From Candidatus Blastococcus massiliensis AP3 (GTDB taxonomy: Bacteria; Actinomycetota; Actinomycetes; Mycobacteriales; Geodermatophilaceae), in assembly GCF_000582785.1 (NCBI RefSeq), contig NZ_HG931175.1, forward strand, positions 186,912-250,911: 64,000 bases of DNA, given 5' to 3'. The notes below the pieces were generated by a model that saw only the letters and a program-made list of their open reading frames with translations, did no database searches and had not been told where the DNA came from. The position numbers were made by a program, and so were the translations under genes. Positions 1 to 7,875 of this stretch are shown piece after piece. Every line of letters begins with the position of its first letter. Position 1 is the stretch's first letter.

Positions 1-179
1 GGTCTCGAAACCGGTGCCGCGAAACATCCACCGGCTCGACAGGGAACCTCTCGAGACCCGGCTACCTGTTCGCCCTGAAGAGGGCTCGCGGTTCCGCCCA
101 CAGGCATACCCATGGACACGCACCGGTCAGCCCACGGCGAGGTTCGTATCGCGGAGGCGCTGAGCCGCCGCAAGGCCGG

Positions 180-214
180 TTGCCGATACCCCCCGGGGTA
201 TGTACGGTAGTGCC
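180..214 (+). promoter_or_regulatory. Promoter with CsoR/CstR-type operator in its spacer
   Basis: A perfect 7-2-7 inverted repeat, ATACCCC-CC-GGGGTAT, spans 186-201. It has the G/C-tract core with A/T flanks known for DUF156 (CsoR/RcnR/CstR) repressors. It fills the 17-base spacer between a -35-like TTGCCG (180-185) and a -10-like TACGGT (203-208). The expected transcription start, seven bases past the -10, is the GTG at 215, so the mRNA is probably leaderless. Repressor bound here would block RNA polymerase directly. The promoter elements are inferred; the palindrome is seen. Confidence 0.75.
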
Positions 215-481
215 GTGGACATCCCCCAGGGCGAACTCGCCGACGTCGTCAAGCGCCTTAAGCGCATCGAGGGCCAGATCGGCGGCATCGTCCGCATGAT
301 CGAGGACGGCCGGGACTGCTCCGCCGTCGTCACCCAGCTCGCCGCCGCCTCCAAGGCGCTGAACAAGGCTGGCTTCGCCGTCGTCTCCACCGGGATGCGC
401 TTCTGCTCGACCAACGAGGACAGCGAGACCCGCGAGATCGACCTGCGCGAGCTCGAGCGCCTCTTCCTCTCCCTCGCCTGA
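215..481 (+). CDS. CsoR/CstR-family persulfide-type repressor
   Basis: An 88-residue all-helical DUF156 repressor. In this family copper sensors use Cys-His-Cys ligands (C36, H61, C65 in M. tuberculosis CsoR). Here the two cysteines are present (C35, C64) but the histidine position is Gly60, which argues against copper binding and for thiol chemistry, as in the sulfane-sulfur sensor CstR. The following rhodanese and persulfide dioxygenase genes support this. GTG 215 is preferred over ATG 200, because ATG 200 lies inside the operator and upstream of the predicted transcription start. Probably autoregulated through the 186-201 operator. The family is clear; the ligand is inferred. Confidence 0.88.
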   Translation: MDIPQGELADVVKRLKRIEGQIGGIVRMIEDGRDCSAVVTQLAAASKALNKAGFAVVSTGMRFCSTNEDSETREIDLRELERLFLSLA

Positions 482-502
482 CCAATCTTTCTTGGAGTCA
501 CG

Positions 503-808
503 ATGACCCAGCAGATTCCCCAGCTCACTCCAGCTCAGGCCGCCGACCGCACCGAGGCGGTTCTGCTCGACGTGCGGGAGGCCGCCGAACTGGCCGAGGG
601 CCGGATCGCCGGCAGCACCCACATCCCGCTGGGCCAGCTGCCCGCCCGCGTCTTCGAGCTCGACCGGGCCCGCCCAGTCATCACTGATTGCCGTAGCGGC
701 GGGCGCAGCTCCCAGGCCGCGAAGTTCCTGGCAGGCCAGGGCTACGACGTCGCCAACCTCGACGGGGGCATGACGCAGTGGATCGCCGAGGGTCGCCCCA
801 CCGCCTGA
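503..808 (+). CDS. Single-domain rhodanese sulfurtransferase
   Basis: A 101-residue rhodanese domain that moves sulfane sulfur between thiols through a cysteine persulfide. The active-site loop reads DCRSGGRSS, with the catalytic Cys starting the six-residue loop, and the domain has the usual LLDVREAAEL and HIPLGQL elements. A TTGGAG ribosome-binding site lies just upstream, 21 bases after the repressor gene, so the two are co-transcribed. It probably hands persulfide to or from the dioxygenase encoded next. Cytoplasmic; no signal peptide. Confidence 0.9.
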   Translation: MTQQIPQLTPAQAADRTEAVLLDVREAAELAEGRIAGSTHIPLGQLPARVFELDRARPVITDCRSGGRSSQAAKFLAGQGYDVANLDGGMTQWIAEGRPTA

Positions 809-867
809 CGTCGTCTCCTATTTGCCACGCAGATACCCCTGCCCCGTACCGTACTGAGGAGCCTTCC

Positions 868-2247
868 GTGCAGATCGACATCATCGAGACCACCGGCCTC
901 GGCGACCGCAGCTACCTGATCAGCGACGGCGGGATCGGCGTCGTGATCGACCCCCAGCGCGACATCGACCGCGTGCTGGCCCTGGCCGAGAAGCGGGCCG
1001 TCCGCATCGCGCTGGTCCTGGAGACCCACCTGCACAACGACTACCTGACCGGTGGCCTCGAGCTCTCCGGCCGCGTGGGCGCCGACTACGTCGTCCCGGC
1101 CGGTGACACCGTCGCCTACGACCGGGTGCCGGCCGCCGACGGGGACGACCTCGAGGCCGGCCCGATGCGGCTCCGCGTGCTGCACACTCCCGGACACACG
1201 CACCACCACGTCAGCTACGTGGTCGCGGACGCCGACGGTCAGGTTCAGGCCGTGTTCACCGGCGGTTCCATGCTGTACGGCGCCACCGGCCGCACCGACC
1301 TGGTCGGTCCGGAGCACACCGATGAGCTCACCCATGCCCAGTACCACTCGGTGCGCCGGCTCGTCGACGAGCTGCCCGCCGGCACTCCGGTCTTCCCCAG
1401 TCACGGCTTCGGCTCATTCTGTGCGGCCACCCCGACCAGCGGAGACTCCTCCACCGTCGGCGAGCAGGCCAAGGTCAACCCGGCCCTGACCCGGGACGAG
1501 CAGACCTTCGTCGACGAGCTGATCGCCGGCCTGACGGCGATCCCTGCTTGGTACAGCCACATGGGGCCGGGCAACGCCGCCGGCCCGGCGCCCGTGGACC
1601 TCTCCGCGCCGCGACACGTCGACCCCGCCGAGCTGGCCGGACGACTGGCCGCCGGCGAGTGGGTGATCGACCTGCGCACCCGCACCGCGTTCGCCGCCGG
1701 CCACCTGCCCGGGGCCCTGAACTTCGAGCTGGCCATCGCCAACTTCGTCACCTACGTCGGCTGGCTCATCCCATGGGGCGGACCGATCACCCTGATCGGC
1801 GAGACCGAGCAGCAGGTCGCCGAGGCCCGCCGCGAGCTCGTCCGCATCGGCATCGACCGGCTCGCGGGTGCTGCGATCGGCAGCCCCGAGGCCCTGTCCG
1901 CCGGCCGCGAGCTTGCCTCCTATCCGGTCAGCGACTTCTCCGGCTTGGCCGCGGCGCTGGGTTCTGACCCGGACCTGGTCGTCCTCGACGCGCGCCGCGA
2001 CGACGAGCGCGCCGGAGGCGGCGTGCGCGGCTCCCGGCACATCCCGATCCACGACCTGCCCGGCCGCCTCGACGAGGTTCCCGACGGCGACGTGTGGGTG
2101 TACTGCGGCTCGGGCTACCGCGCCTCCATCGCCGCCTCCATGCTCGCTCGCGCAGGCCGCCGGCCCGTGCTGGTCAACGGCGGCTACGGCGATCCCGACG
2201 CCGGTGCGGCCGCCGTAGGTCTGCACGACGACTCCGCCGCTCGCTGA
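868..2247 (+). CDS. Persulfide dioxygenase-rhodanese fusion (CstB-like)
   Basis: A 459-residue protein in three parts, as in CstB: an N-terminal metallo-beta-lactamase fold persulfide dioxygenase (about 1-240), a rhodanese-like domain without cysteine (about 250-350), and a C-terminal rhodanese with catalytic Cys413 in the loop CGSGYR. It would oxidise persulfides to sulfite or thiosulfate. The metal motif is THLHNDY (H54, H56, D58), with Tyr where most MBL proteins have His, and the later Asp of the usual TGD motif is Gly (TGGS, near 131-134); H110 is kept. GTG 868 follows a GAGGAG site and fits the conserved N-terminus. It lies 59 bases after the rhodanese gene, in the same operon. Confidence 0.88.
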   Translation: MQIDIIETTGLGDRSYLISDGGIGVVIDPQRDIDRVLALAEKRAVRIALVLETHLHNDYLTGGLELSGRVGADYVVPAGDTVAYDRVPAADGDDLEAGPMRLRVLHTPGHTHHHVSYVVADADGQVQAVFTGGSMLYGATGRTDLVGPEHTDELTHAQYHSVRRLVDELPAGTPVFPSHGFGSFCAATPTSGDSSTVGEQAKVNPALTRDEQTFVDELIAGLTAIPAWYSHMGPGNAAGPAPVDLSAPRHVDPAELAGRLAAGEWVIDLRTRTAFAAGHLPGALNFELAIANFVTYVGWLIPWGGPITLIGETEQQVAEARRELVRIGIDRLAGAAIGSPEALSAGRELASYPVSDFSGLAAALGSDPDLVVLDARRDDERAGGGVRGSRHIPIHDLPGRLDEVPDGDVWVYCGSGYRASIAASMLARAGRRPVLVNGGYGDPDAGAAAVGLHDDSAAR

Positions 2248-2303
2248 CTCGGCGGCCGCCGCCGGCCGCCACCCACTCCCCTTCTGACGAAAGCGACTCA
2301 TCC

Positions 2304-4463
2304 GTGACCACGACGGCGACCAGCCGCCAGCCCGACTCCGTATCCACGTCATTCCGCCCTGGCCCGCTCGGCCGGCTCGGGGTCTGGGTCACCGCCCACG
2401 CCAGGACGACGACCGTCGTCTGGCTGCTGCTCATCGTCGGCCTGGGCTTCTTCGCCCCCCGCGTCGAGGCCGCACTGTCCGGAGCCGGCTGGCAGGCCGA
2501 CGGCTCCGAATCCGTCGCCGCCCGCGAACTCGCCGTCGACCACTTCGGCGGCAACGCCAGCTCGGCCATCCAGGTCGTCGTCCACAGCTCCGACGGCCCG
2601 GTGACCGAAGGCGCCGGGGCGGACGTCGTCGCCCGCGCCACCGAGCTCCTCGCCGGCGACGACCGCATCGGCGAGGTCCTCCAGCCGCAACCCGGCGCGA
2701 CACTCAGCCCGGACGGCAGCACCGCCGTCCTGCTCGCCGGCGCCGGTGCCGACACGAACGAGATGGTCCGGGTCGCCGATGACCTCAAGGGACCTCTGGA
2801 GGCGATGTCCACCGGAGCGGTCGAGGTCAACCCGACCGGCGCCTCGCTGCTGTGGTCGGACTTCAACGAGGCCAACCTCGACGCGATGCTCAAGTCGGAG
2901 ATGCTGTCTTGGCCGGTGACCCTGGGCATCCTGGTGCTCGCCTTCGGCGCGCTGGTCGCCGCCGGGCTGCCCCTGCTGCTCACGCTGGCCGGACTGGTCG
3001 CCTCCGCGGGCTCGCTGGTCCTGATCAACGAGCTCGTGCCGGTCTCCATCTGGGCCATGAACTTCGCGATGATGTTCGCCCTAGCCCTCGGGATCGACTA
3101 CGCGCTCTTCCTCGTGGTCCGCTACCGCGCGGCACGGATGGGCGCGGGCGCACCACAGGTGCGCGCGATCGCCGAGACCATGGACACCGCCGGCAAGGCC
3201 GTCCTGCTCTCCGGCGCGACGGTGCTCGTCTCCTTGTCGGCGGTGATGCTGGTCCCCTCGCCGTCGTTCCGGTCGATGGCCGGCGGCATCATGCTCGCCG
3301 TCGTCTTCGTCCTGGCCGCCACCCTGACGCTGCTCCCCCTGGTCCTGTTCAAGCTGGACCTGAAGATCAACCGGATCGCGCTTCCCTGGGTCCGCGCCGG
3401 AGAGCACCGCTCCCCGCGCTTCGCCGCGTGGGGTGAGCGCCTGTGGAAGCGACCGATGGTCTACGGCATCGGCTCGCTGCTCGTCCTGCTCGCCCTCGCC
3501 GCCCCGATCATCGGACTGAAGACGGCGATGCCCTCGATCAAGGTGCTCCCGGAGGACGCCAGCGCCCGGATCGGCTACGACCAGGTGCAGGAGGCCTTCG
3601 GCGAGGGGGCGCCCGGGACCCTGCAGGTCGTCGTGGACACCGCTGACGCCCCGACCGCTGCCGCCGTCCTCGGGGATGACCCCGCCGTCGCGGGTGTGAT
3701 GCCCCCCATGCCGGCGTCGGACGGCACCGATCTGGCGATGATCCAGGCCGTCCCCACCGTGGACCCCTCGGACCCCGAGCTGTCCACGCTGGTCGACCGG
3801 CTGCGCGCCGACCTCCCCGACTCCGCCCTGGTCGGCGGCGCGCCGGTGGAGAACCTCGACCTCAAGACGCAACTGGACGAGTCCACGCCCCTGGTCATCG
3901 GGGTCGTTCTCGTGCTGGGCTTCCTGCTCCTGCTGGTCGCACTGCAGGCGCCGTTGATCTCGCTGCTGGGCACCCTGGCCAGCCTGCTGTCCACCGCCGC
4001 CGCGTTCGGCGTCGCCCGCCTGGTCTTCCAGGAGGGCATCGGGGCTGGCTTCTTCGGCTTCGAGAGCCAGGGCTTCCTCGACGCCTGGGCCCCGGTGTTC
4101 TTCTTCGCGATGATCTTCGCCATCGCCATGGACTACACGGTCTTCCTCCTGGCCAGCGCCAAGGAGCACTACGAGCGGACCGGTGACCCGCGAGAGGCGA
4201 TGATCGGCGCCCTTGCACACTCCGGCCGGGTCATCTTCGCTGCAGGCGCCGTCATGGTCGCGGTGTTCTTCACCTTCGCCCTGTCCGGCCCCTTGCCGCC
4301 CAAGGAGATGGGGATCATCCTCGGCGTCGCGGTCCTGCTCGACGCCTTCCTCGTCCGACTCGTGCTGCTGCCGGTGATGCTCCGGCTCACCGGCGCAGCC
4401 GCCTGGTGGAGCCCGGCATGGCTCACCCGGGTCCTGCCGAACATCCGCTTCGCCCACGACTGA
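2304..4463 (+). CDS. MMPL/RND-family membrane transporter
   Basis: A 719-residue transporter of the MmpL/HpnN-like RND superfamily: one N-terminal membrane span, an extracytoplasmic loop (about 50-190), a five-helix bundle, then a repeat of the same plan. The conserved intramembrane motifs are ALGIDYALFLVVRYR and IAMDYTVFLL. It is the fourth gene of the persulfide operon, starting at GTG 2304 some 57 bases after the dioxygenase stop. The substrate is unknown; position suggests export of a sulfur-stress product or lipid, which is inference only. Confidence 0.87.
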   Translation: MTTTATSRQPDSVSTSFRPGPLGRLGVWVTAHARTTTVVWLLLIVGLGFFAPRVEAALSGAGWQADGSESVAARELAVDHFGGNASSAIQVVVHSSDGPVTEGAGADVVARATELLAGDDRIGEVLQPQPGATLSPDGSTAVLLAGAGADTNEMVRVADDLKGPLEAMSTGAVEVNPTGASLLWSDFNEANLDAMLKSEMLSWPVTLGILVLAFGALVAAGLPLLLTLAGLVASAGSLVLINELVPVSIWAMNFAMMFALALGIDYALFLVVRYRAARMGAGAPQVRAIAETMDTAGKAVLLSGATVLVSLSAVMLVPSPSFRSMAGGIMLAVVFVLAATLTLLPLVLFKLDLKINRIALPWVRAGEHRSPRFAAWGERLWKRPMVYGIGSLLVLLALAAPIIGLKTAMPSIKVLPEDASARIGYDQVQEAFGEGAPGTLQVVVDTADAPTAAAVLGDDPAVAGVMPPMPASDGTDLAMIQAVPTVDPSDPELSTLVDRLRADLPDSALVGGAPVENLDLKTQLDESTPLVIGVVLVLGFLLLLVALQAPLISLLGTLASLLSTAAAFGVARLVFQEGIGAGFFGFESQGFLDAWAPVFFFAMIFAIAMDYTVFLLASAKEHYERTGDPREAMIGALAHSGRVIFAAGAVMVAVFFTFALSGPLPPKEMGIILGVAVLLDAFLVRLVLLPVMLRLTGAAAWWSPAWLTRVLPNIRFAHD

Positions 4464-4511
4464 TCCGGTGGCCGACGGCCGCCCCACTCACCGACAACGA
4501 GGAGATCCACC

Positions 4512-4676
4512 ATGTGCCGAGCAGCCACCTGCAAGACCTGCGGCAGGACCACCTGGGCCGGATGCGGCCAACACGTCGACCAGGTCATGGCCGGCATCCC
4601 CAGCGCCGAGCGCTGCCCGGGCCACCCTCGCCCCGAGCGGTCCGGCGGCTGGCTGAGCAGGTTGATCGGGCGCTGA
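4512..4676 (+). CDS. Small Cys-rich protein of a widespread actinobacterial family
   Basis: A 54-residue protein, easily missed because of its length. It begins with MCRAATCKTCGRTTWAGCG and contains HVDQVMAGIP followed by a C-P-G-H element; six cysteines lie among the first 35 residues, a pattern suiting a zinc ribbon. I recognise this as a conserved small-protein family of unknown function. It has a GAGGAG ribosome-binding site seven bases before ATG 4512. It ends the persulfide operon, 48 bases after the MMPL gene, and a strong terminator follows. Confidence 0.8.
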   Translation: MCRAATCKTCGRTTWAGCGQHVDQVMAGIPSAERCPGHPRPERSGGWLSRLIGR

Positions 4677-4730
4677 CTCCACCCGCCTCCGCGCTCACCC
4701 ACCGGGCGCAGTGCAGGTCTGTCCCTGACG

Positions 4731-4758
4731 GGCTGGGCGGTCTCCGGACCGCCCAGCC
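4731..4758 (+). terminator. Hairpin terminator of the persulfide operon
   Basis: A perfect 12-bp G/C-rich stem (4731-4742 with 4747-4758) closed by a TCCG tetraloop, 54 bases after the last stop codon. There is no long T-tract, as is usual in high-GC actinobacteria. Confidence 0.75.
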
Positions 4759-4944
4759 CGTTCCGCATGTCCTGCCACTCGGGCGGTCCGGTGCCCACGC
4801 CCTCGAACCTCGTCCGCGCAGCCCCCTGCGGCACGCCCTCGCCGAGGCAACGAGATGGTCGGGAGGGAGTCGGCTGACTGGTACCCCCACCGTCAGACCT
4901 GGGCCGTTCGACAGGTATGCCCGGGACCGCTCCTGCCAGGCCTG

Positions 4945-5091
4945 TTGCACTCGTCGGCGCCTTCTGCCTATTCTCGATCTGTGTACTGGGGATTTGCACC
5001 GGGTCGGCCCGCGTTCTGCGTGTGCCTTCTCGCGGTGACCCCGCTTTCGGTCGACGACCGGCTCTGTCCGGGCGGCACGCACTCCCGCTGA
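4945..5091 (+). other. Promoter-like element and possible leaderless 36-codon ORF
   Basis: TTGCAC (4945-4950) and TATTCT (4969-4974), 18 bases apart, form the most canonical-looking sigma-70-type promoter noticed in this stretch. The expected start coincides with GTG 4981, which opens a 36-residue frame ending at 5091 with an internal CVC and a hydrophobic stretch. It may be a leader peptide or leaderless small protein for the gene at 5146, or chance. The rest of 4759-5145 shows no other gene. Confidence 0.35.
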
Positions 5092-5145
5092 GGAAGCCAC
5101 CCAGCGGCCTACCGCGCCCGCCCGCACTGCCCTGAAGGATTCTCG

Positions 5146-5322
5146 TTGACCCAGATCGCCGCGCCCCTGCCCTCACCCGCGCCGCTGCAGCCCGGCCTCA
5201 CCGCGGAGCCGGCCTTGACGACCACGCCGGTTGCGAACACCCCCGTTCCGGCCGGCGAGTCACGCTGGCGGCGCCTTGTCGCTGCCGTCGCCGACACGCA
5301 TCGGGCAGCCGTCCCCTTCTGA
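5146..5322 (+). CDS. Possible small Pro/Ala-rich protein
   Basis: A 58-residue frame starting at TTG with a GAAGGA site eight bases upstream. The N-terminal half is rich in Pro, Ala and Thr; a basic SRWRRL segment is followed by a short helix-like end. I recognise no family. It lies downstream of a good promoter and converges with the CtaG gene. The ribosome-binding site is the main support; composition alone could be chance. Confidence 0.35.
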   Translation: MTQIAAPLPSPAPLQPGLTAEPALTTTPVANTPVPAGESRWRRLVAAVADTHRAAVPF

Positions 5323-5357
5323 CGACACGCGCTCCGCCGCGGCGAGGAGCCGCAGAC

Positions 5358-6209
5358 TCACACAGCAGCGGGGGTGCTGGGGGCCGAGGTCGCTTCGCGC
5401 GCCAGAGAGCGTCCGGTGCGCCGATACCAGGCGGCGAACAGGGCGACGAGCAGCAGCAGGTCAGCGACGTGGCCCCCGTAGTACATGACCTGGGCCGCAG
5501 CCTCCACCTCCGCAGCGTCGTGCCCTCCGCCCACCGGGAGCACAGGAGCACGGGAGTACAGCAGCTTGGCCAGGAAGGCATGCAGGCCGCCGGCGACGAC
5601 GACGACGGCCAGGCGTACCGCCATGCCTGGTCGGCGCGGAGCGGGATCGGGGCCGGCCACCGCCCAGGCGAACAGGTACCCGGCCAGCAGGAAGTGCAGG
5701 TGCACCAAGTGGTGCACCACCTCCGAGCGCGCGCTGAGGGCGTACAACGGCGTCAGGTAGAGCAGGTACAGCCCGCCGACGCTCAGCACGGCGGCGGTGG
5801 CCACGTGGGACAGCGCGTGCAGCGCCCGGGATCGCAGCAGCACGGCCACCGGGCGCCGAGCGGACACGGGCAGCCCGGCGAGCAGCAGGGTCACCGGGGC
5901 GCCCAGCACCAGTGCGATCGGCGCGAACATCCCCAGCAACAGGTGCTGCGCCATGTGCCCGCCGGCCGTGCCGGCGTCGACCGCTGGAGACAGCGCGGCG
6001 CTGATCAGGCCGGTACCCAGCAGGAAGCTCGCCGTCCGTCCGCGGCTCCAACCGCGTCCGCTCCCCCGCAGCCGGACGACGCCGGCCAGGTAGCCGGCGG
6101 CGAGCACGGCGGCGACCAGCACTGGCAGGAGCCACGTGGCGGCGGCCGCGCCTGTCCCATGCGAGCCGCCGTGGGCGAGCACGGCGAGGGCTCCACTCGG
6201 CGTGCTCAC
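5358..6209 (-). CDS. CtaG-type (caa3) cytochrome c oxidase assembly membrane protein
   Basis: A 283-residue polytopic membrane protein of the caa3_CtaG family (PF09678 type), thought to help deliver copper to cytochrome c oxidase. About seven hydrophobic helices and conserved histidine segments are visible: GGHMAQHLLLGM, SEVVHHLVHLHFLLAGYLFAW and YYGGHVADLLLL. GTG 6209 overlaps the stop of the upstream DUF2243 gene in a GTGA junction, so translation is coupled. A longer upstream start exists but would run well into that gene. Confidence 0.85.
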   Translation of the reverse strand: MSTPSGALAVLAHGGSHGTGAAAATWLLPVLVAAVLAAGYLAGVVRLRGSGRGWSRGRTASFLLGTGLISAALSPAVDAGTAGGHMAQHLLLGMFAPIALVLGAPVTLLLAGLPVSARRPVAVLLRSRALHALSHVATAAVLSVGGLYLLYLTPLYALSARSEVVHHLVHLHFLLAGYLFAWAVAGPDPAPRRPGMAVRLAVVVVAGGLHAFLAKLLYSRAPVLPVGGGHDAAEVEAAAQVMYYGGHVADLLLLVALFAAWYRRTGRSLAREATSAPSTPAAV

Positions 6210-6688
6210 CGCCGATCGGCCCCGGCCGGCCCCTCGTCCCGGGACCGCCACAGCATGATCGCGCCCACCGCCAGCAGCACCAGCGCAACGCCGTTCCAGG
6301 CCAGGTCGTACGGCAGCACATCAACCCCGTAGCGGATCTCGTGGAGGTCCAGGAGCTTGTGGTCGACGATCCCGTCGAACAGATGGAAGATGCCCAGGCC
6401 GAGCACGAAGCCGCCCCACGCCGAACGCCGCGCCAGCGTTCCGCGGCGGCGCAGGTCGGCGAACCAGAAGAATCCGGCGACCAGCAGCACGAGGTAGGCC
6501 GTCTGCAGCAATCCGTCCGACAGCAGGCTGATGTCAGGGGTGGACCGGTCGTAAAAGTGGTGCCAGCTCAGCACCTGGTGGAACACGATTTCATCGGCGG
6601 CGGCCATGATGGCGATGCCGAGCATGGTGCCGGTCCACACCGATCGGCGGCGGTCCGCCGCGACTTGTCGCGGGGCGGTGTCCGTCAT
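6206..6688 (-). CDS. DUF2243 membrane protein
   Basis: A 160-residue integral membrane protein with four hydrophobic helices. It carries the DUF2243 signature: an acidic DEIVFHQVLSWHHFYD segment in helix 1 and LFDGIVDHKLLDLHEIR before helix 4. The His/Asp residues at the membrane face could bind metal, but the function is unknown. In many genomes DUF2243 genes accompany CtaG-like genes, as here. It is coupled to the CtaG gene and lies 15 bases after the frameshifted gene. Confidence 0.85.
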   Translation of the reverse strand: MTDTAPRQVAADRRRSVWTGTMLGIAIMAAADEIVFHQVLSWHHFYDRSTPDISLLSDGLLQTAYLVLLVAGFFWFADLRRRGTLARRSAWGGFVLGLGIFHLFDGIVDHKLLDLHEIRYGVDVLPYDLAWNGVALVLLAVGAIMLWRSRDEGPAGADRR

Positions 6689-6703
6689 ACCCGTCCTCCT
6701 GCG

Positions 6704-7209
6704 TCAGTGGCTGGTCAGCCCACGCCGGGACTGCAGGGAGGGCTGGATCCACCGCTCCGCAATCAGCCCGGTCGTGACCGAGTAGATGGCCTTGTGCAGG
6801 ATGTCGACGACGTGCTCGTTGCGGGGCCAGACCATCGGCGGGGCCCCCACCCCGGTGGTGTTCTCCAGCGTCTGGTCGGTCGACAGCCGCACGATGGTGT
6901 GCGCCACGTGCGCCTGCGGGCCACGGAGCCCGACCGCAGCCCACACACCGCGCAAGGCCCCAGCACGGCCCCGGTTCCGTAGTGCATCGCCCAGTTCCAG
7001 CCCGTCGGACGGTCGGCGTCGGTCGGATGGCGGCCGAGCAGGGTGAGCAGCGTCCGGGCGGGGATGTAGGAGTTCGGCCGGTGGGTGACGGCCTGTTCCA
7101 GCTTCTCAGCCGCCGTCATCACAGCCACCCCGACCAGGCCTGCGGCCGCGCCGCGGCCTGCTGCCGGAAGCAGAGCGCGGGCACGACTCGACTCGCTAGC
7201 AGTCACCAT
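6704..7209 (-). pseudogene. Frameshifted membrane-associated protein gene
   Basis: Two overlapping frames together encode one protein of about 167 residues. The N-terminal frame starts at 7209 and runs through GAAAGLVGVAVMTAAEKLEQ to WAMHYGTGAVLG. It then leaves its natural continuation, which resumes one frame over as LRGVWAAVGLRGPQAHVAHTI and ends at 6704. The break lies at or next to the C-run at 6958-6961; one missing base would explain it. It heads the DUF2243/CtaG operon. Function unknown. A sequencing error in the homopolymer is an alternative to true inactivation. Confidence 0.7.
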
Positions 7210-7259
7210 GGGGCTTCCTCCTGATCGGTCATCGGGGTCTTAGCCCCTCGGCGCGGATC

Positions 7260-7790
7260 TACACCATCGTCAGGGACGCCGTCCGCACACGAGCGTGTCC
7301 ACCGCAGTACGGGAGTCGGTTGCCCGGTCATGCGCTCGAGGCGCGATGCTCCAGCTCGCGACCGCTCCGCGCAGCAGCTCGCGGTGGTGGAGCACTCGGG
7401 TTCTCGCGGGCCGCCGATGCCGCGGCCCAGGTTCTGCCCGGTCGTGCCCGAGGACCAGCAGGTGCCGGCCGGGCGGACGACGTCGGCCAGCGGGCGAGGA
7501 CGTCGACCAGCTGGGGGCGCGGAAGGTGCAGGTCCAGCACCAGGTCGAACTCCGCGGAGCCCAGATCGGCGGTCAGCATTTCCTCGACCCGCCACGTGAA
7601 GCGGCCCCTGGCGGCGCGCTCTCCTGCTCCCGCGCGAGCCGACGGCCGAGAAGCCGATCGCATCGACGCCCCCATCCCGCACCGGCCAGCCACAGCACCA
7701 CCACGTTCCGGCAGCGCGTCGATGGGAATCACCTCGACCTGCACCGTGACTCGACCTGCGGATTGCACCTGTCCGGACAATTGGTGTAGA
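7260..7790 (-). pseudogene. Decayed SAM-dependent methyltransferase
   Basis: No single frame is coherent, but pieces of a class I methyltransferase follow one another in order across frames. They are a GGVDAIGFSAV strand-helix piece, RFTWRVEEMLTADLGSAEFDLVLDLHL (motif II/III region), then LADVVRPAGT and GQNLGRGIGGPREPE from the C-terminal half. The first glycine-rich motif is missing or scrambled, so the 5' end is also damaged. At least three frame changes are needed. It is probably a dead gene between two working operons; the limits are approximate. Confidence 0.6.
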
Positions 7791-7791
7791 C
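7763..7791 (+). promoter_or_regulatory. Promoter with GntR/HutC-type operator
   Basis: GTGTAGAC at 7784-7791 matches the GTNTANAC core bound by HutC-subfamily GntR regulators. A -35-like TTGCAC (7763-7768) lies 17 bases upstream of GTAGAC, so the operator overlaps the -10 region. It is about 85 bases ahead of the GntR gene, consistent with autoregulation of the operon. Confidence 0.55.
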
Positions 7792-7875
7792 ATGACCGTA
7801 CACGTTCCGATGTGACGCGCACCCCCACGTCGGAGCCGGATCAGGAGACTTCTCGGCGGCACGGCAGGGAGCTTC

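Noticed and set aside
742..4487. Long minus-strand open frames opposite the persulfide operon and MMPL gene
   Set aside because: They are antisense shadows of high-GC coding sequence: low-complexity Gly/Arg/Asp composition, no motifs, and the plus-strand proteins are clearly real.
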